A DNA stretch of 64,000 nucleotides from Streptomyces acidiscabies (GTDB lineage: Bacteria; Actinomycetota; Actinomycetes; Streptomycetales; Streptomycetaceae): contig NZ_JAGJBY010000001.1 of assembly GCF_020010905.1 (NCBI RefSeq), positions 5,104,001 through 5,168,000 on the forward strand, given 5' to 3'. Below the pieces are notes generated by a model. That model was not told the origin of the DNA. It saw nothing but the letters and a program-made list of their open reading frames with translations, and ran no database searches. How positions within the stretch are numbered: position 1 is the stretch's first letter; every line of letters starts with the position of its first letter. A program made the translations under genes and the position numbers. Below are positions 50,721 through 58,510 of this stretch, one piece after another.

Positions 50721-51786
50721 CGAATCCGCAGGACCGGCATACGAACCAGGCCTGGGAGACGCGGTTCGCCTTGTCGATGTGGCCGCATTCGGCGCAGGTG
50801 CGGGAGGTGTACGCCGGATCGACGTACACCACCGGCACGCCCGCCCGACGGGCTTTGTACGCGATGAACTGCCCCAGCTGAGCGAAGCTCCAGCTGGAGT
50901 GGGTGGCCCGTTGGGGCTTGCGAAGCCGTACCCGTTCACGGATGCCCGTCAGTTCTTCGAGGGCGATCCCGCGACCGGTGCGTTCTGCCTCGGCCACCAC
51001 ATGTTTCGCGATCTTGTGGTTGATGTCCCTGGCCCGCCGCGCTTCCTTGCGCCCGCGTTTCTTCAGCCGGCGCTTGGCGGACGGGGTGTTCTTCTTCCGC
51101 AGCTTGGTGCGCAGCGTGCGCTCGCGCAGCCGTCCCCGGTTCAGGGCGCGCCCGGCCATGATCTGGCCGTCCGAGGTGGTGGCGATGTTCACGATGCCCA
51201 GATCGATGCCGAGGAAGCCGTCCGGTGCGGTGTTCGGCACGGCTTCGGGGATCTCACAGGTGGCGTTCAGAAACCACATGCCGTCCCGGTACAGCAGGTC
51301 GGACTCGCCCTTGCGGTACAGGGCCAGGCGGGCCAAGTGTTCCGGGGAAGCAGTGAACGCCACGCCCTTCACCCGTCCCGACAGGGTCCAGATGGAAACG
51401 GTGCGGTCCGGGATCTGCCAGGACAGCATCCGGTCGTCATAGGGCTGCGCACCCTCCGGGCGGAAGACGACCGGCTTCTCCACCGCCCGCCGGTAGCGCT
51501 TGGACCACGGCTTGCCCAGGTTCCCGGCCCTCAGGTTCGACTTCAGGGTGGTGTAGGCGTCACAGGTCTTCTTGATGACGTGCTGGGCCGCCTGCGCGCC
51601 CAGCCCCCATCGCTGCTTGATCTCGGCGTAGGTGTGCTCACGCAGCGGGAAGTTCCGCTTCACGTCCTTGACGAACGACACTTCGGACGCCCAGGTCGCC
51701 GCCTCGTTGCAGGCACGCAAGGTGGCCTCAAGTGCCGACGCCTGCACAGGCGTCGGCAGCAGCTTCACCTGCACCACCATTTTCAC
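50548..51786 (-). CDS. tnpB: TnpB RNA-guided DNA endonuclease
   Basis: 412 residues. N-terminal HTH-like domain (about 1-60), RuvC-like nuclease split into three parts: Asp195 in G-I-D-L-G-I-V-N, Glu277 in A-L-E-E-L-T-G and Asp360 in D-H-A-D-R-N-S-S-R-N. A zinc ribbon C-A-E-C/C-R-S-C lies between the last two. All catalytic residues are kept, so it may be active as a guide-RNA nuclease that maintains the element. GTG 51786 or ATG 51780 may be the start. The C-terminal 35 residues are Pro/Arg/Ser-rich and may reflect the RNA scaffold encoded on the same bases. Confidence 0.93.
   Translation of the reverse strand: MKMVVQVKLLPTPVQASALEATLRACNEAATWASEVSFVKDVKRNFPLREHTYAEIKQRWGLGAQAAQHVIKKTCDAYTTLKSNLRAGNLGKPWSKRYRRAVEKPVVFRPEGAQPYDDRMLSWQIPDRTVSIWTLSGRVKGVAFTASPEHLARLALYRKGESDLLYRDGMWFLNATCEIPEAVPNTAPDGFLGIDLGIVNIATTSDGQIMAGRALNRGRLRERTLRTKLRKKNTPSAKRRLKKRGRKEARRARDINHKIAKHVVAEAERTGRGIALEELTGIRERVRLRKPQRATHSSWSFAQLGQFIAYKARRAGVPVVYVDPAYTSRTCAECGHIDKANRVSQAWFVCRSCGFVDHADRNSSRNIRHRAEELWRRGAQSTAPDPPPKPGRGTGRKRSTTTSGARSASPSL
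51733..51758. repeat. Perfect 12-bp stem hairpin inside the tnpB 5' end
   Basis: Arms TGCCGACGCCTG (51733-51744) and its exact complement (51747-51758) with a CA centre, about codons 10-18 of tnpB. In the mRNA it could limit tnpB translation; it also shares GGCGTC/GACGCC with the end hairpin at 52349. Confidence 0.7.
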
Positions 51787-51815
51787 CCGGCCAGGCTAGC
51801 GCCTAACATTGACCT

Positions 51816-52244
51816 GTGTCACCGAGATGGGAACCAAACCCCGATATACGCAGGGGACGCAGCGTCGTTCACACCCTGCACGCGCACTTGGTCTTCACCC
51901 CGAAGTACCGCTGCGGAGTCTTCACCGACGACCTCCTCGCCCGCTGCGAAGAAGTCATGCGGGACGTCTGCGCCGACTTCGACGCCGAACTCACCGAGTT
52001 CAACGGTGAGCCGGACCATGTGCACCTGCTGGTGCACTACCCGCCCAAGATCGCCCTCTCCCGGCTGGTCGGCTCACTCAAGGGCGTCTCGGCCCGCCGC
52101 CTGCGCCAGGAGTTCCCCGATCACATCCACCGTTTCCTGTCGGGCGACCACTTCTGGTCCCCCTCCTACTTCGCCGCCTCCGCCGGCGGAGCACCGCTCT
52201 CCGTGGTCGAGGAGTACATCGAGAACCAGAAACGCCCCGACTGA
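51816..52244 (+). CDS. tnpA: IS200/IS605 transposase TnpA (HUH, Y1)
   Basis: 142 residues. Metal-binding HUH is His68-Val-His70 in D-H-V-H-L-L-V, catalytic tyrosine is Tyr134 in E-E-Y-I-E-N-Q, and H-L-V-F-T-P-K-Y near the N-terminus is family-typical. Cuts and rejoins single-stranded DNA at the element ends. GTG start only 29 bp from the divergent tnpB start. Complete, so the element may still be mobile. Confidence 0.93.
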   Translation: MSPRWEPNPDIRRGRSVVHTLHAHLVFTPKYRCGVFTDDLLARCEEVMRDVCADFDAELTEFNGEPDHVHLLVHYPPKIALSRLVGSLKGVSARRLRQEFPDHIHRFLSGDHFWSPSYFAASAGGAPLSVVEEYIENQKRPD

Positions 52245-52257
52245 GACAGGGACACTC

Positions 52258-52272
52258 TCCGGCTCCGCCGGA
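52258..52272 (+). terminator. Small hairpin after tnpA
   Basis: TCCGGC-TCC-GCCGGA directly after the tnpA stop; stem of 6 bp, possible terminator. Confidence 0.4.
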
Positions 52273-52348
52273 CAGCCCCGCAGGCGCTCCGCACCCGAAC
52301 CCCGGGACACTACGACGCTCCGCGCCGCCACCACACGATGCGATTCCT

Positions 52349-52368
52349 CCCAGGCGTCAACGCCTGGG
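52349..52368. repeat. Subterminal hairpin at the tnpA end
   Basis: CCCAGGCGT and ACGCCTGGG arms with a CA centre, about 105 bp after the tnpA stop; likely left-end hairpin recognised by TnpA. Confidence 0.65.
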
Positions 52369-52462
52369 GTTCCTCGCAAGAGTCTCGCTGAACCGGTCCA
52401 CCGGGAGGCCGTGTCCGGCGCTCACGGCTTCCCGGCGGACCCCGACCGCGTCGAACCGTCCG

Positions 52463-53113
52463 TCAACCGCTCAGTCCCGCATCCCGCGCCACCAACGCCG
52501 CCTGCACCCGGTTCGTCACCTCCAGCCCCGTGAGAATCCGGCTGACGTGCGCCTTCACCGTGCTCTCCCGCATGTTCAGCCGCCCGGCGATGTCCGCGTT
52601 GGTCTCCCCCTCGGCCAGCAGCGCGAGTACATCGCGCTCGCGGGGTGTGAGGCGTTCGACCAGGGAGCGGGCGGCGGACGTGCGGGGGCCGCTGCTCGCG
52701 TGGTAGCGGTCGATCAACTTCCGCGCCGCCGCAGGGTGCAGCATCGCCGAGCCCGCCGCGACGAGGTGCACCGCCCGCAGGATCTCCGCCGGGTCCGTGT
52801 CCTTGAGGAGGAACCCGTCCGCGCCGGCGGCGAGCGCGTCGTAGACGTACTCGTCGAGGTCGAAGGTGGTCAGGATGATGACCTTCGGGGCGTGGGGGAG
52901 CGCGCGCAGGCGGGTCGTGGCGGTGATGCCGTCCATGCGCGGCATGCGTACGTCGACGAGGGCGACGTCGATGGTGTGGGCCGTGGCCAGGGAGATCGCC
53001 TGGAGGCCGTCGGCCGCCTGGGCGGTGACCGTGATGCCGGGGTCGCCGGTCAGGAGGTCGGTGAGACCGAGGCGGACCAGGGCGTCGTCGTCGACGATCA
53101 TGGCGCGGATCAT
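52463..53113 (-). CDS. NarL/LuxR-type response regulator
   Basis: 216 residues: receiver domain (1-120) with acidic pocket D-D-D at 8-10, phosphorylated Asp54 in L-V-D-V-R-M-P and K-D-T at about 105; LuxR HTH (about 150-210; L-T-P-R-E-R-D-V-L-A-L-L-A-E-G, then N-A-D-I-A). Partner kinase is encoded just upstream and overlaps by ATGA. Target genes unknown; the IS element lies directly downstream. Confidence 0.94.
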   Translation of the reverse strand: MIRAMIVDDDALVRLGLTDLLTGDPGITVTAQAADGLQAISLATAHTIDVALVDVRMPRMDGITATTRLRALPHAPKVIILTTFDLDEYVYDALAAGADGFLLKDTDPAEILRAVHLVAAGSAMLHPAAARKLIDRYHASSGPRTSAARSLVERLTPRERDVLALLAEGETNADIAGRLNMRESTVKAHVSRILTGLEVTNRVQAALVARDAGLSG

Positions 53114-54231
53114 GGCTGTCCCGGGGTGGCGGAGGGGTGGGGGAGACGCGCGGCGAGCCGCCAGACGCCCGCGCCCGCGGGCCCGGCGCTGAACTCGCCG
53201 CCGAGCGCGCCGACCCGCTCACGCAGGCCGACCAGCCCGTAGCCGGAACCGTCCGCGTCCGTACGGGAGGTGCCGGATGGGTTGGTGACCTCGACGAGCG
53301 TGTCCGGCGGGTCGTAGGAGACGCGTACGGTGACGGGCGCCCCGTCGGCGTGCTTGCGGGCGTTGGTCAGCGCCTCCTGCACGAGCCGGTACGCGGCCAG
53401 CCGGTGCGTGGTCGGCGCCAGCGAGGGCGTCCCGTCGGAGACGAGCACGACCTGCTGCCCGGCGCCCCGCGCCTCCTCGACCAGCTCCCGTACGTCCCGC
53501 ACCGGGGGCCGCAGCGCGTGCGACTCGGTGTCGCGCAGCGCGCCCAGCACCTCGCGCAGATCGGTGAGCGCCTCCACGGAGGTCTCCCGCAGCAGCGCGA
53601 GACGTTCGGTCACCGGCGCGGGCAGGTCGCCCTTCGTGGTGAGGACCCCGGTGTGCAGGGCGATGAGGCTGAGCCGGTGGGCGAGGACGTCGTGCATCTC
53701 GGCGGCGATCCGGGACCGTTCGGCCGCGCGGGCGGCGTCCTCGCGGAGCCGCGCCGCGACCCGCAGATGCCCGAGGTCGGCGGTGAGGGCGTCGAGGAGC
53801 CGCCGCCGGTTGCCGAGCCACAGCCCGCCGACGACGGCGAGGCCGGGCAGCAGCACCACGGAGGCGTACGTCGCGCTCGTCCACAGCGCGGTCTCCCGGT
53901 AACTGAGCAGGTTCCCGGCGAGCGCCACCGCCACGCACCCCAGCGCCGCCCGCCACCGCAGATCCACGGCCACCCCGAACACGGCGACCACCAGCAGCGG
54001 CATCAGCGGCAGCCCCCACCACGCCGTGGCCAGCGAGACGACGACCGGCGCGACGGGCCACCGCAGCCGGGGCACGAGCAGCACCGCTCCGCACACCAGC
54101 CCGGCCACGGTCACCGGGATCACGAACGCCCGGTCCGTGCCGATCGGCGACGTCACCGCGCACCCGATCACCAGGACGACCCGCCCGACGGTGGTCCACC
54201 TGCGGCTCCCTGTCCCGCTCACGCCGCCCAT
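53110..54231 (-). CDS. Sensor histidine kinase (HisKA_3 family)
   Basis: 373 residues: five to six membrane spans in the first 150 residues with very short loops, dimerisation/phosphoacceptor box E-M-H-D-V-L-A-H-R-L-S at about 190, and HATPase domain ending G-Y-G-L-V-G-L-R-E-R-V. Intramembrane-sensing type common in Streptomyces. ATG 54231 is used; a GTG three codons later (54219) is also possible. Confidence 0.92.
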   Translation of the reverse strand: MGGVSGTGSRRWTTVGRVVLVIGCAVTSPIGTDRAFVIPVTVAGLVCGAVLLVPRLRWPVAPVVVSLATAWWGLPLMPLLVVAVFGVAVDLRWRAALGCVAVALAGNLLSYRETALWTSATYASVVLLPGLAVVGGLWLGNRRRLLDALTADLGHLRVAARLREDAARAAERSRIAAEMHDVLAHRLSLIALHTGVLTTKGDLPAPVTERLALLRETSVEALTDLREVLGALRDTESHALRPPVRDVRELVEEARGAGQQVVLVSDGTPSLAPTTHRLAAYRLVQEALTNARKHADGAPVTVRVSYDPPDTLVEVTNPSGTSRTDADGSGYGLVGLRERVGALGGEFSAGPAGAGVWRLAARLPHPSATPGQP

Positions 54232-54331
54232 CCTAGGCGCGCCCGCCCCACCGCACCCCCTACGAAAGTCGGGGGTGAGCGTCGCACAACGACCGATTCG
54301 AAGACCGCCGCCGATTCCTAGCGTCGATTCC

Positions 54332-54964
54332 ATGAACGACCACGACCGCTGGGCCTTCCTCCGTGAAGCGGCCCGCGACCTGCGCACCACCGGAGCGATC
54401 GCCCCCAGCGGCAAGGCCCTCGCCCGCGCCCTGACCGAACCGGTCCGCGCCCAGGCGCCGAGCCCCCTCGCGGTCCTGGAGGTCGGCGCGGGCACCGGAG
54501 CGGTGACCCGGGTCCTGCTCCCCGACCTCCCGCGCGGCAGCACCCTGGACATCGTCGAGGCCAACCCCCGCTTCGCCGCCCGCCTCCGCGACCTCGCCTC
54601 CCGGGCGACCGTCCACGAGCAGCGCGTCGAGGACCTGGCCACCGACGCCCGCTACGACGTCATCGTCTCCGGCCTCCCCCTGACCAACTTCGCCCCGGGG
54701 GACGTCGAGAAGATCATGGCCCGCCTCCTCGAACTCCTGCACCCCGGCGGCACGTTGACGTACTTCGCCTACCTGGGCACCCGCAGGGTCCGCACCCTCA
54801 CGGCCTCCCGCGCGGAGGCCCGCCGCCACGCGGAGGTGGACGAGGTGATGGCGGCCTACCAGCGCCGGTACGCGGTGGGCCGCTGGACGGTATGGGCGAA
54901 CCTGCCCCCGGCGTACGCGTGGCACCTCAGGAGCCCGCTGGGCACGGACGGGACGCTGCGGTGA
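54332..54964 (+). CDS. SAM-dependent methyltransferase (PmtA-like)
   Basis: 210 residues: class I methyltransferase with glycine motif L-E-V-G-A-G-T-G at about 50-57, I-V-E-A-N at about 76 and V-S-G-L-P-L-T-N-F. Similar to phospholipid N-methyltransferases (phosphatidylethanolamine methylation) and rRNA dimethylase-like proteins. Its stop overlaps the DedA start (GTGA); a membrane-lipid role for the pair is plausible. Confidence 0.85.
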   Translation: MNDHDRWAFLREAARDLRTTGAIAPSGKALARALTEPVRAQAPSPLAVLEVGAGTGAVTRVLLPDLPRGSTLDIVEANPRFAARLRDLASRATVHEQRVEDLATDARYDVIVSGLPLTNFAPGDVEKIMARLLELLHPGGTLTYFAYLGTRRVRTLTASRAEARRHAEVDEVMAAYQRRYAVGRWTVWANLPPAYAWHLRSPLGTDGTLR

Positions 54965-55530
54965 ACCTCGACCTCGCCCCCTCCCTGGCCTACCCCCTGC
55001 TCGCCCTGGCCGTCCTCGCCGAATCGGTCCTGGTGATCGGCGCGTTCGTCCCCACCCTCACCCTGATGCTGACGGCCGGTGCCCTGTCCCGCACCGGCCA
55101 CCTCAGCCTCCCCGTCGTCATCGCCGTCGCGGCCGGCGCGGTCGTCACCGGCGACTTCCTCGCCCACCGCACGGGCCGTTTCCTCGGCCCCCGGATGAGC
55201 AACGTCCCGCAGACCGCCCGCCGCCGCGCCGAGTCCCTGATGACCCGCTTCGGCGGCAGGGCCGTACTCCTGTGCCGGTTCCTCCCGGTGCTCCGTACGA
55301 TCACCCCGTACCTCGCGGGCGCGACCGGCCTCCCGTACCGCCGGATCGCTCCGTACAGCGCGGTCGCCGCGTGCGTGTGGGCGGGTGCCGAGGCCGGGGT
55401 CGGCTACGCGGCTGCGGAGTCCCTCGTACGGCTGCTCACCCTCGGCGGGCCCGCGCTGGCCCTCGTGGTGCTGACCGTGCTGGGCGTGACGCTGGTGTGG
55501 CGGCGGCGCCGGACCGCGTCATCATGCTGA
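54961..55530 (+). CDS. DedA/SNARE-associated family membrane protein
   Basis: 189 residues with four to five membrane spans and DedA motifs: E-S-x-L-V-I-G-A-F-V-P near the start, G-D-F-L-A-H-R-T-G-R-F-L-G, and F-G-G-R-A-V-L-L-C-R-F-L-P-V-L-R-T-I-T-P. Members are lipid scramblases or flippases supporting undecaprenyl or phospholipid turnover. GTG start coupled to the methyltransferase. Its last 95 bp overlap the 3' end of the convergent EamA gene. Confidence 0.9.
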   Translation: MNLDLAPSLAYPLLALAVLAESVLVIGAFVPTLTLMLTAGALSRTGHLSLPVVIAVAAGAVVTGDFLAHRTGRFLGPRMSNVPQTARRRAESLMTRFGGRAVLLCRFLPVLRTITPYLAGATGLPYRRIAPYSAVAACVWAGAEAGVGYAAAESLVRLLTLGGPALALVVLTVLGVTLVWRRRRTASSC

Positions 55531-56353
55531 CGGCGTTGGCGCCCACGACGGCGCCGATGGCCGCCCACTCCGGCCACCCGAGCCGCTGCCCGAGCCCCAC
55601 CCGGCCCACGACGGCCGCGAGCAGCGGATTGACGCTCATGAACAGGCCGAACGCCTGCGCGGGCACCCGCCGCAGGGTGATCAGGTCGGCGAGATAGGGC
55701 ACGGCGGAGGACAGCACCCCGGCGGCGACCGCGCACCCCAGCGCGCTCACCGTCGGCGGCTGCCGCAGCGCGACGACCACCCCGACCGGCAGGAACAGCA
55801 CGGCGGAGACCAATGCGGCGGCGGCCGACCCCCGGGCGCCGGGGACCCGTTCCCCGACGGCCCGGTTGAGCAGGATGTACGAGGCCCAGCAGCACGCGGC
55901 GAGCACCCCGAGCCCGATGCCGAGGTAGTCCGTCGACGGCCGGGGCCGCATCAGCGTCACCGCCCCCGCCGCCGCGACGACCGCGCACCCCGCGTCGATC
56001 CGCCGCCGCGCCCCCGCGAGGGCGATGGCGAGGGGGCCGAGGAACTCCAGCGTCACCGCGAGCCCGAGGCCGACGCGGTCGATGGCGGTGTAGAGGGAGA
56101 GGTTCATCGTCCCGAACACCACGGCGAGCGCGAGAACGGGCCGCCACTGGAACCAGGTCAGACTCCGCAGCCCCGGCCGCGCGACGGCACCGAGGACGGC
56201 CGCCGCGACGTACTGCCGGACCGCGACGACCCCCACCGGGCCGATGACGGGAAACGCGAGGGACCCGATCGCGGCACCGGTCTGATTCGACAGACCGCTC
56301 CCGACCATCGTGGCGACCCCGGCGACGAAGGACCGATCCTTGGTGACGGACAT
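55436..56353 (-). CDS. EamA/RhtA-type DMT exporter
   Basis: 305 residues, ten predicted membrane spans in two EamA halves (L-E-F-L-G-P-L-A at the first repeat end, S-V-N-P-L-L-A at the second), typical of threonine/homoserine RhtA-like exporters. ATG 56353. Divergent from a LysR regulator that probably controls it. The C-terminal 30 residues are Arg/Ala/Pro-rich and overlap dedA, so this tail may have arisen by stop-codon loss. Confidence 0.88.
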   Translation of the reverse strand: MSVTKDRSFVAGVATMVGSGLSNQTGAAIGSLAFPVIGPVGVVAVRQYVAAAVLGAVARPGLRSLTWFQWRPVLALAVVFGTMNLSLYTAIDRVGLGLAVTLEFLGPLAIALAGARRRIDAGCAVVAAAGAVTLMRPRPSTDYLGIGLGVLAACCWASYILLNRAVGERVPGARGSAAAALVSAVLFLPVGVVVALRQPPTVSALGCAVAAGVLSSAVPYLADLITLRRVPAQAFGLFMSVNPLLAAVVGRVGLGQRLGWPEWAAIGAVVGANAVSMMTRSGAAATPASRPARSAPRGPARARRG

Positions 56354-56381
56354 GACACAAGCCTCGTTGGCCTGCCCGGAT

Positions 56382-56394
56382 ACGCACAATGCGT
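56382..56394. promoter_or_regulatory. LysR-type site ACGCA-CAA-TGCGT
   Basis: Perfect 5-bp arms with a 3-base centre in the 68-bp gap between the EamA and LysR starts, preceded by T at 56381; a likely LysR recognition site controlling both genes. Confidence 0.55.
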
Positions 56395-56421
56395 CCACCG
56401 CGAGATCTATACGCTGCACGC

Positions 56422-57285
56422 ATGGATGTGGAGCTACGGCACCTGCGCTGCCTCGTCGCCATCGTCGACGAGGGCACCTTCACCGACGCCGCGATCACCC
56501 TAGGCGTCTCCCAGGCAGCGGTCTCCCGAGCCCTCGCCTCCCTCGAACGGGCGCTGGGCGTACGGCTGTTGAGGCGTACGTCGCGCGAGGTCACCCCGAC
56601 GGCAGCGGGCACCCGCGCCCTCGCGCACGCCCGCCGCGTCCTCGCCGAGGTCGACGCCCTGGTCCACGAGGCGGCCTCCGGCCACGCCGGCCTGCGTATC
56701 GGCTACGCCTGGTCGGCGCTCGGCAGGTGCACACCGCTCTTCCAGCGCCGCTGGGCCGAGACCCACCCGGCCACGGACCTGCACCTGATCCGCCACAACT
56801 CCGCGACCGGCGGCCTCGCCGAGGGCACCTGCGAACTGGCCGTCGTACGCCGCCCGTTGACGGACCGCCGCCTCGACTCGGTGATCGTCGGCCTGGAGCG
56901 CCGCGTTGCCGCCGTACCCGCCGACGACCCCCTCGCCTCGTACGACGCCGTACGCCTCGCGGACCTCGCCGCAGCCGGACACACGCTGGTGGTGGACCGC
57001 AGGACCGGGACGACGACCCCGGACCTGTGGCCGCCCGGCGCGCGCCCGGCGGTGGAGGAGACGCACGACGTCGACGACTGGCTGACCGCGATCGCCGGGG
57101 GCCGCAGCATCGGCATGACCGCCGAGTCCACGGCCCACCAGTACCCGAGACCCGGCGTCGCGTACCCCCCGGTACGCGACGCCGAGCCGATCGCCGTACG
57201 CCTCGCCTGGTGGCGGGACGACCCGCATCCCGCCACCCAGCAGGTGGTGGAGCTGCTGACGGCGCTCTACCGCGTCACACCGTGA
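56422..57285 (+). CDS. LysR-family transcriptional regulator
   Basis: 287 residues: N-terminal HTH (L-R-H-L-R-C-L-V-A-I-V-D-E-G-T, then Q-A-A-V-S-R-A-L-A-S-L-E) and substrate-binding domain. ATG 56422. Divergent from the exporter gene, with a palindrome between; the classic arrangement for a LysR protein activating an adjacent exporter. Its end overlaps the MFS gene end by 11 bp. Confidence 0.92.
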   Translation: MDVELRHLRCLVAIVDEGTFTDAAITLGVSQAAVSRALASLERALGVRLLRRTSREVTPTAAGTRALAHARRVLAEVDALVHEAASGHAGLRIGYAWSALGRCTPLFQRRWAETHPATDLHLIRHNSATGGLAEGTCELAVVRRPLTDRRLDSVIVGLERRVAAVPADDPLASYDAVRLADLAAAGHTLVVDRRTGTTTPDLWPPGARPAVEETHDVDDWLTAIAGGRSIGMTAESTAHQYPRPGVAYPPVRDAEPIAVRLAWWRDDPHPATQQVVELLTALYRVTP

Positions 57286-58510
57286 CCGGTTTCAGCAGCC
57301 GCCCGCCCCGGGCCAGCGCGGCGACCGAGGCCGCGCACGCCAGACCCGTCACGGTGAGCGTCACCCACGTCAGCCACAGGGCGTCGTGCCGCCGGGCGAA
57401 GTCCCACAGCGCCCCCGTGACGAGGTTGCCGAGGGTGATGCCCAGCCCGGAGACGGTGTTGTACAGCCCGTAGTGCGTGGCCACGAGCCGCTCCCCGGAG
57501 AGCGCGACGACCGTGTCCATCTCGAAGGGGTAGACGACCGCCGACCCCACCGCGAGCAGCACCACGGCCAGCACCAGCCCGACGAGCACGGCGTACGACG
57601 ACCCGCGCGGGAGCAGCGCCAGCGGCAGGAACGCCACCCCCATCGCCGCGAGCCCCCGCACGAGCGCCTCGTCGGGACGCCACCGCCCCTTCGCCCAGCC
57701 GGTGAGCCGCAGTTGGCCCACCACGGCGACGGCGGCGGACACCACGAACAGCCCGCTGGTGACCGCCGTCCCCCGCTCCCCGAGCGCGTCCTCGGCGGCG
57801 AGCGGCAACGCCAGATACACCTGGAACGTCAGCACGTACGAGCCGATCATCGCGGCGGAGAACAGCAGGAACGGCCGGTTGGCGACGACCGTCCGCCACT
57901 GCGCGAGCACACTTTCGCCGCTCTGGGAAGCGACCCCGCGACGGACGGGCAGCGCCCGCCACTGGAGCAGGCTCAACCCCGCGAAAATAGCCGCCGCGAG
58001 AGCACACACCAGCTTGAAGTCGGCGGCCAGCAGCGCGAGTCCGACCAGCGGACCGAGCAACATCCCCGCCTGGTAGTACACGTTGAACGTCGCGAACGCG
58101 TCCACGCGCCGCTCACCCGACTCGGCGGCGAGATACGCGCGCACCGCCGGGTTGAACAGTGCCCCCGCGAACCCGGTCGCGGCCGACGCGGCGATCAGCG
58201 CGGGCAGGCTGTCCACCCAGCCGAGCAGCCCGAACCCGACGGTCCGCAGCAGACACCCCGCCATGATCGGCGCCTTGTACCCGAACCGGTCGGCGATCGT
58301 CCCGCCGATCAGGAACATCCCCTGCTGCGAGAAGTTCCGCACCCCGAGGACCAGCCCGACGGCCCAGGCGGCGAGCCCGAGCCCGTCCGAGAGATGCGCG
58401 GCGAGGTAGGGCATGAGCATGTAGAACGCGAGATTGATCGCGAACTGGTTGACCATCAACAGCCGGACGGCCGGCGGGAAGGAGCGGGTCTGCCGCCACA
58501 GACCCCTCAC
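57275..58510 (-). CDS. Major facilitator superfamily transporter
   Basis: 411 residues, twelve predicted spans; MFS signature G-G-T-I-A-D-R-F-G-Y-K in the loop between spans 2 and 3. GTG start overlaps the stop of the cysteine-synthase-like gene (GTGA), so the pair is co-translated. Likely exports the product of that enzyme or a related amino acid. Confidence 0.9.
   Translation of the reverse strand: MRGLWRQTRSFPPAVRLLMVNQFAINLAFYMLMPYLAAHLSDGLGLAAWAVGLVLGVRNFSQQGMFLIGGTIADRFGYKAPIMAGCLLRTVGFGLLGWVDSLPALIAASAATGFAGALFNPAVRAYLAAESGERRVDAFATFNVYYQAGMLLGPLVGLALLAADFKLVCALAAAIFAGLSLLQWRALPVRRGVASQSGESVLAQWRTVVANRPFLLFSAAMIGSYVLTFQVYLALPLAAEDALGERGTAVTSGLFVVSAAVAVVGQLRLTGWAKGRWRPDEALVRGLAAMGVAFLPLALLPRGSSYAVLVGLVLAVVLLAVGSAVVYPFEMDTVVALSGERLVATHYGLYNTVSGLGITLGNLVTGALWDFARRHDALWLTWVTLTVTGLACAASVAALARGGRLLKPVTV

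Larger units (their letters stand above)
50533..52390. mobile_element. IS200/IS605-type element with divergent tnpA and tnpB
   Basis: Contains an HUH Y1 transposase gene and a TnpB gene in divergent orientation, with an imperfect palindrome at each end: 50541-50560 (9-bp stem) and 52349-52368 (9-bp stem). The end next to tnpB (right end, on the minus strand) is set provisionally at 50533, where TTGAC follows the hairpin. The other end is uncertain by about 20-30 bp. Such elements leave no target duplication, so ends cannot be confirmed from repeats. Confidence 0.75.
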
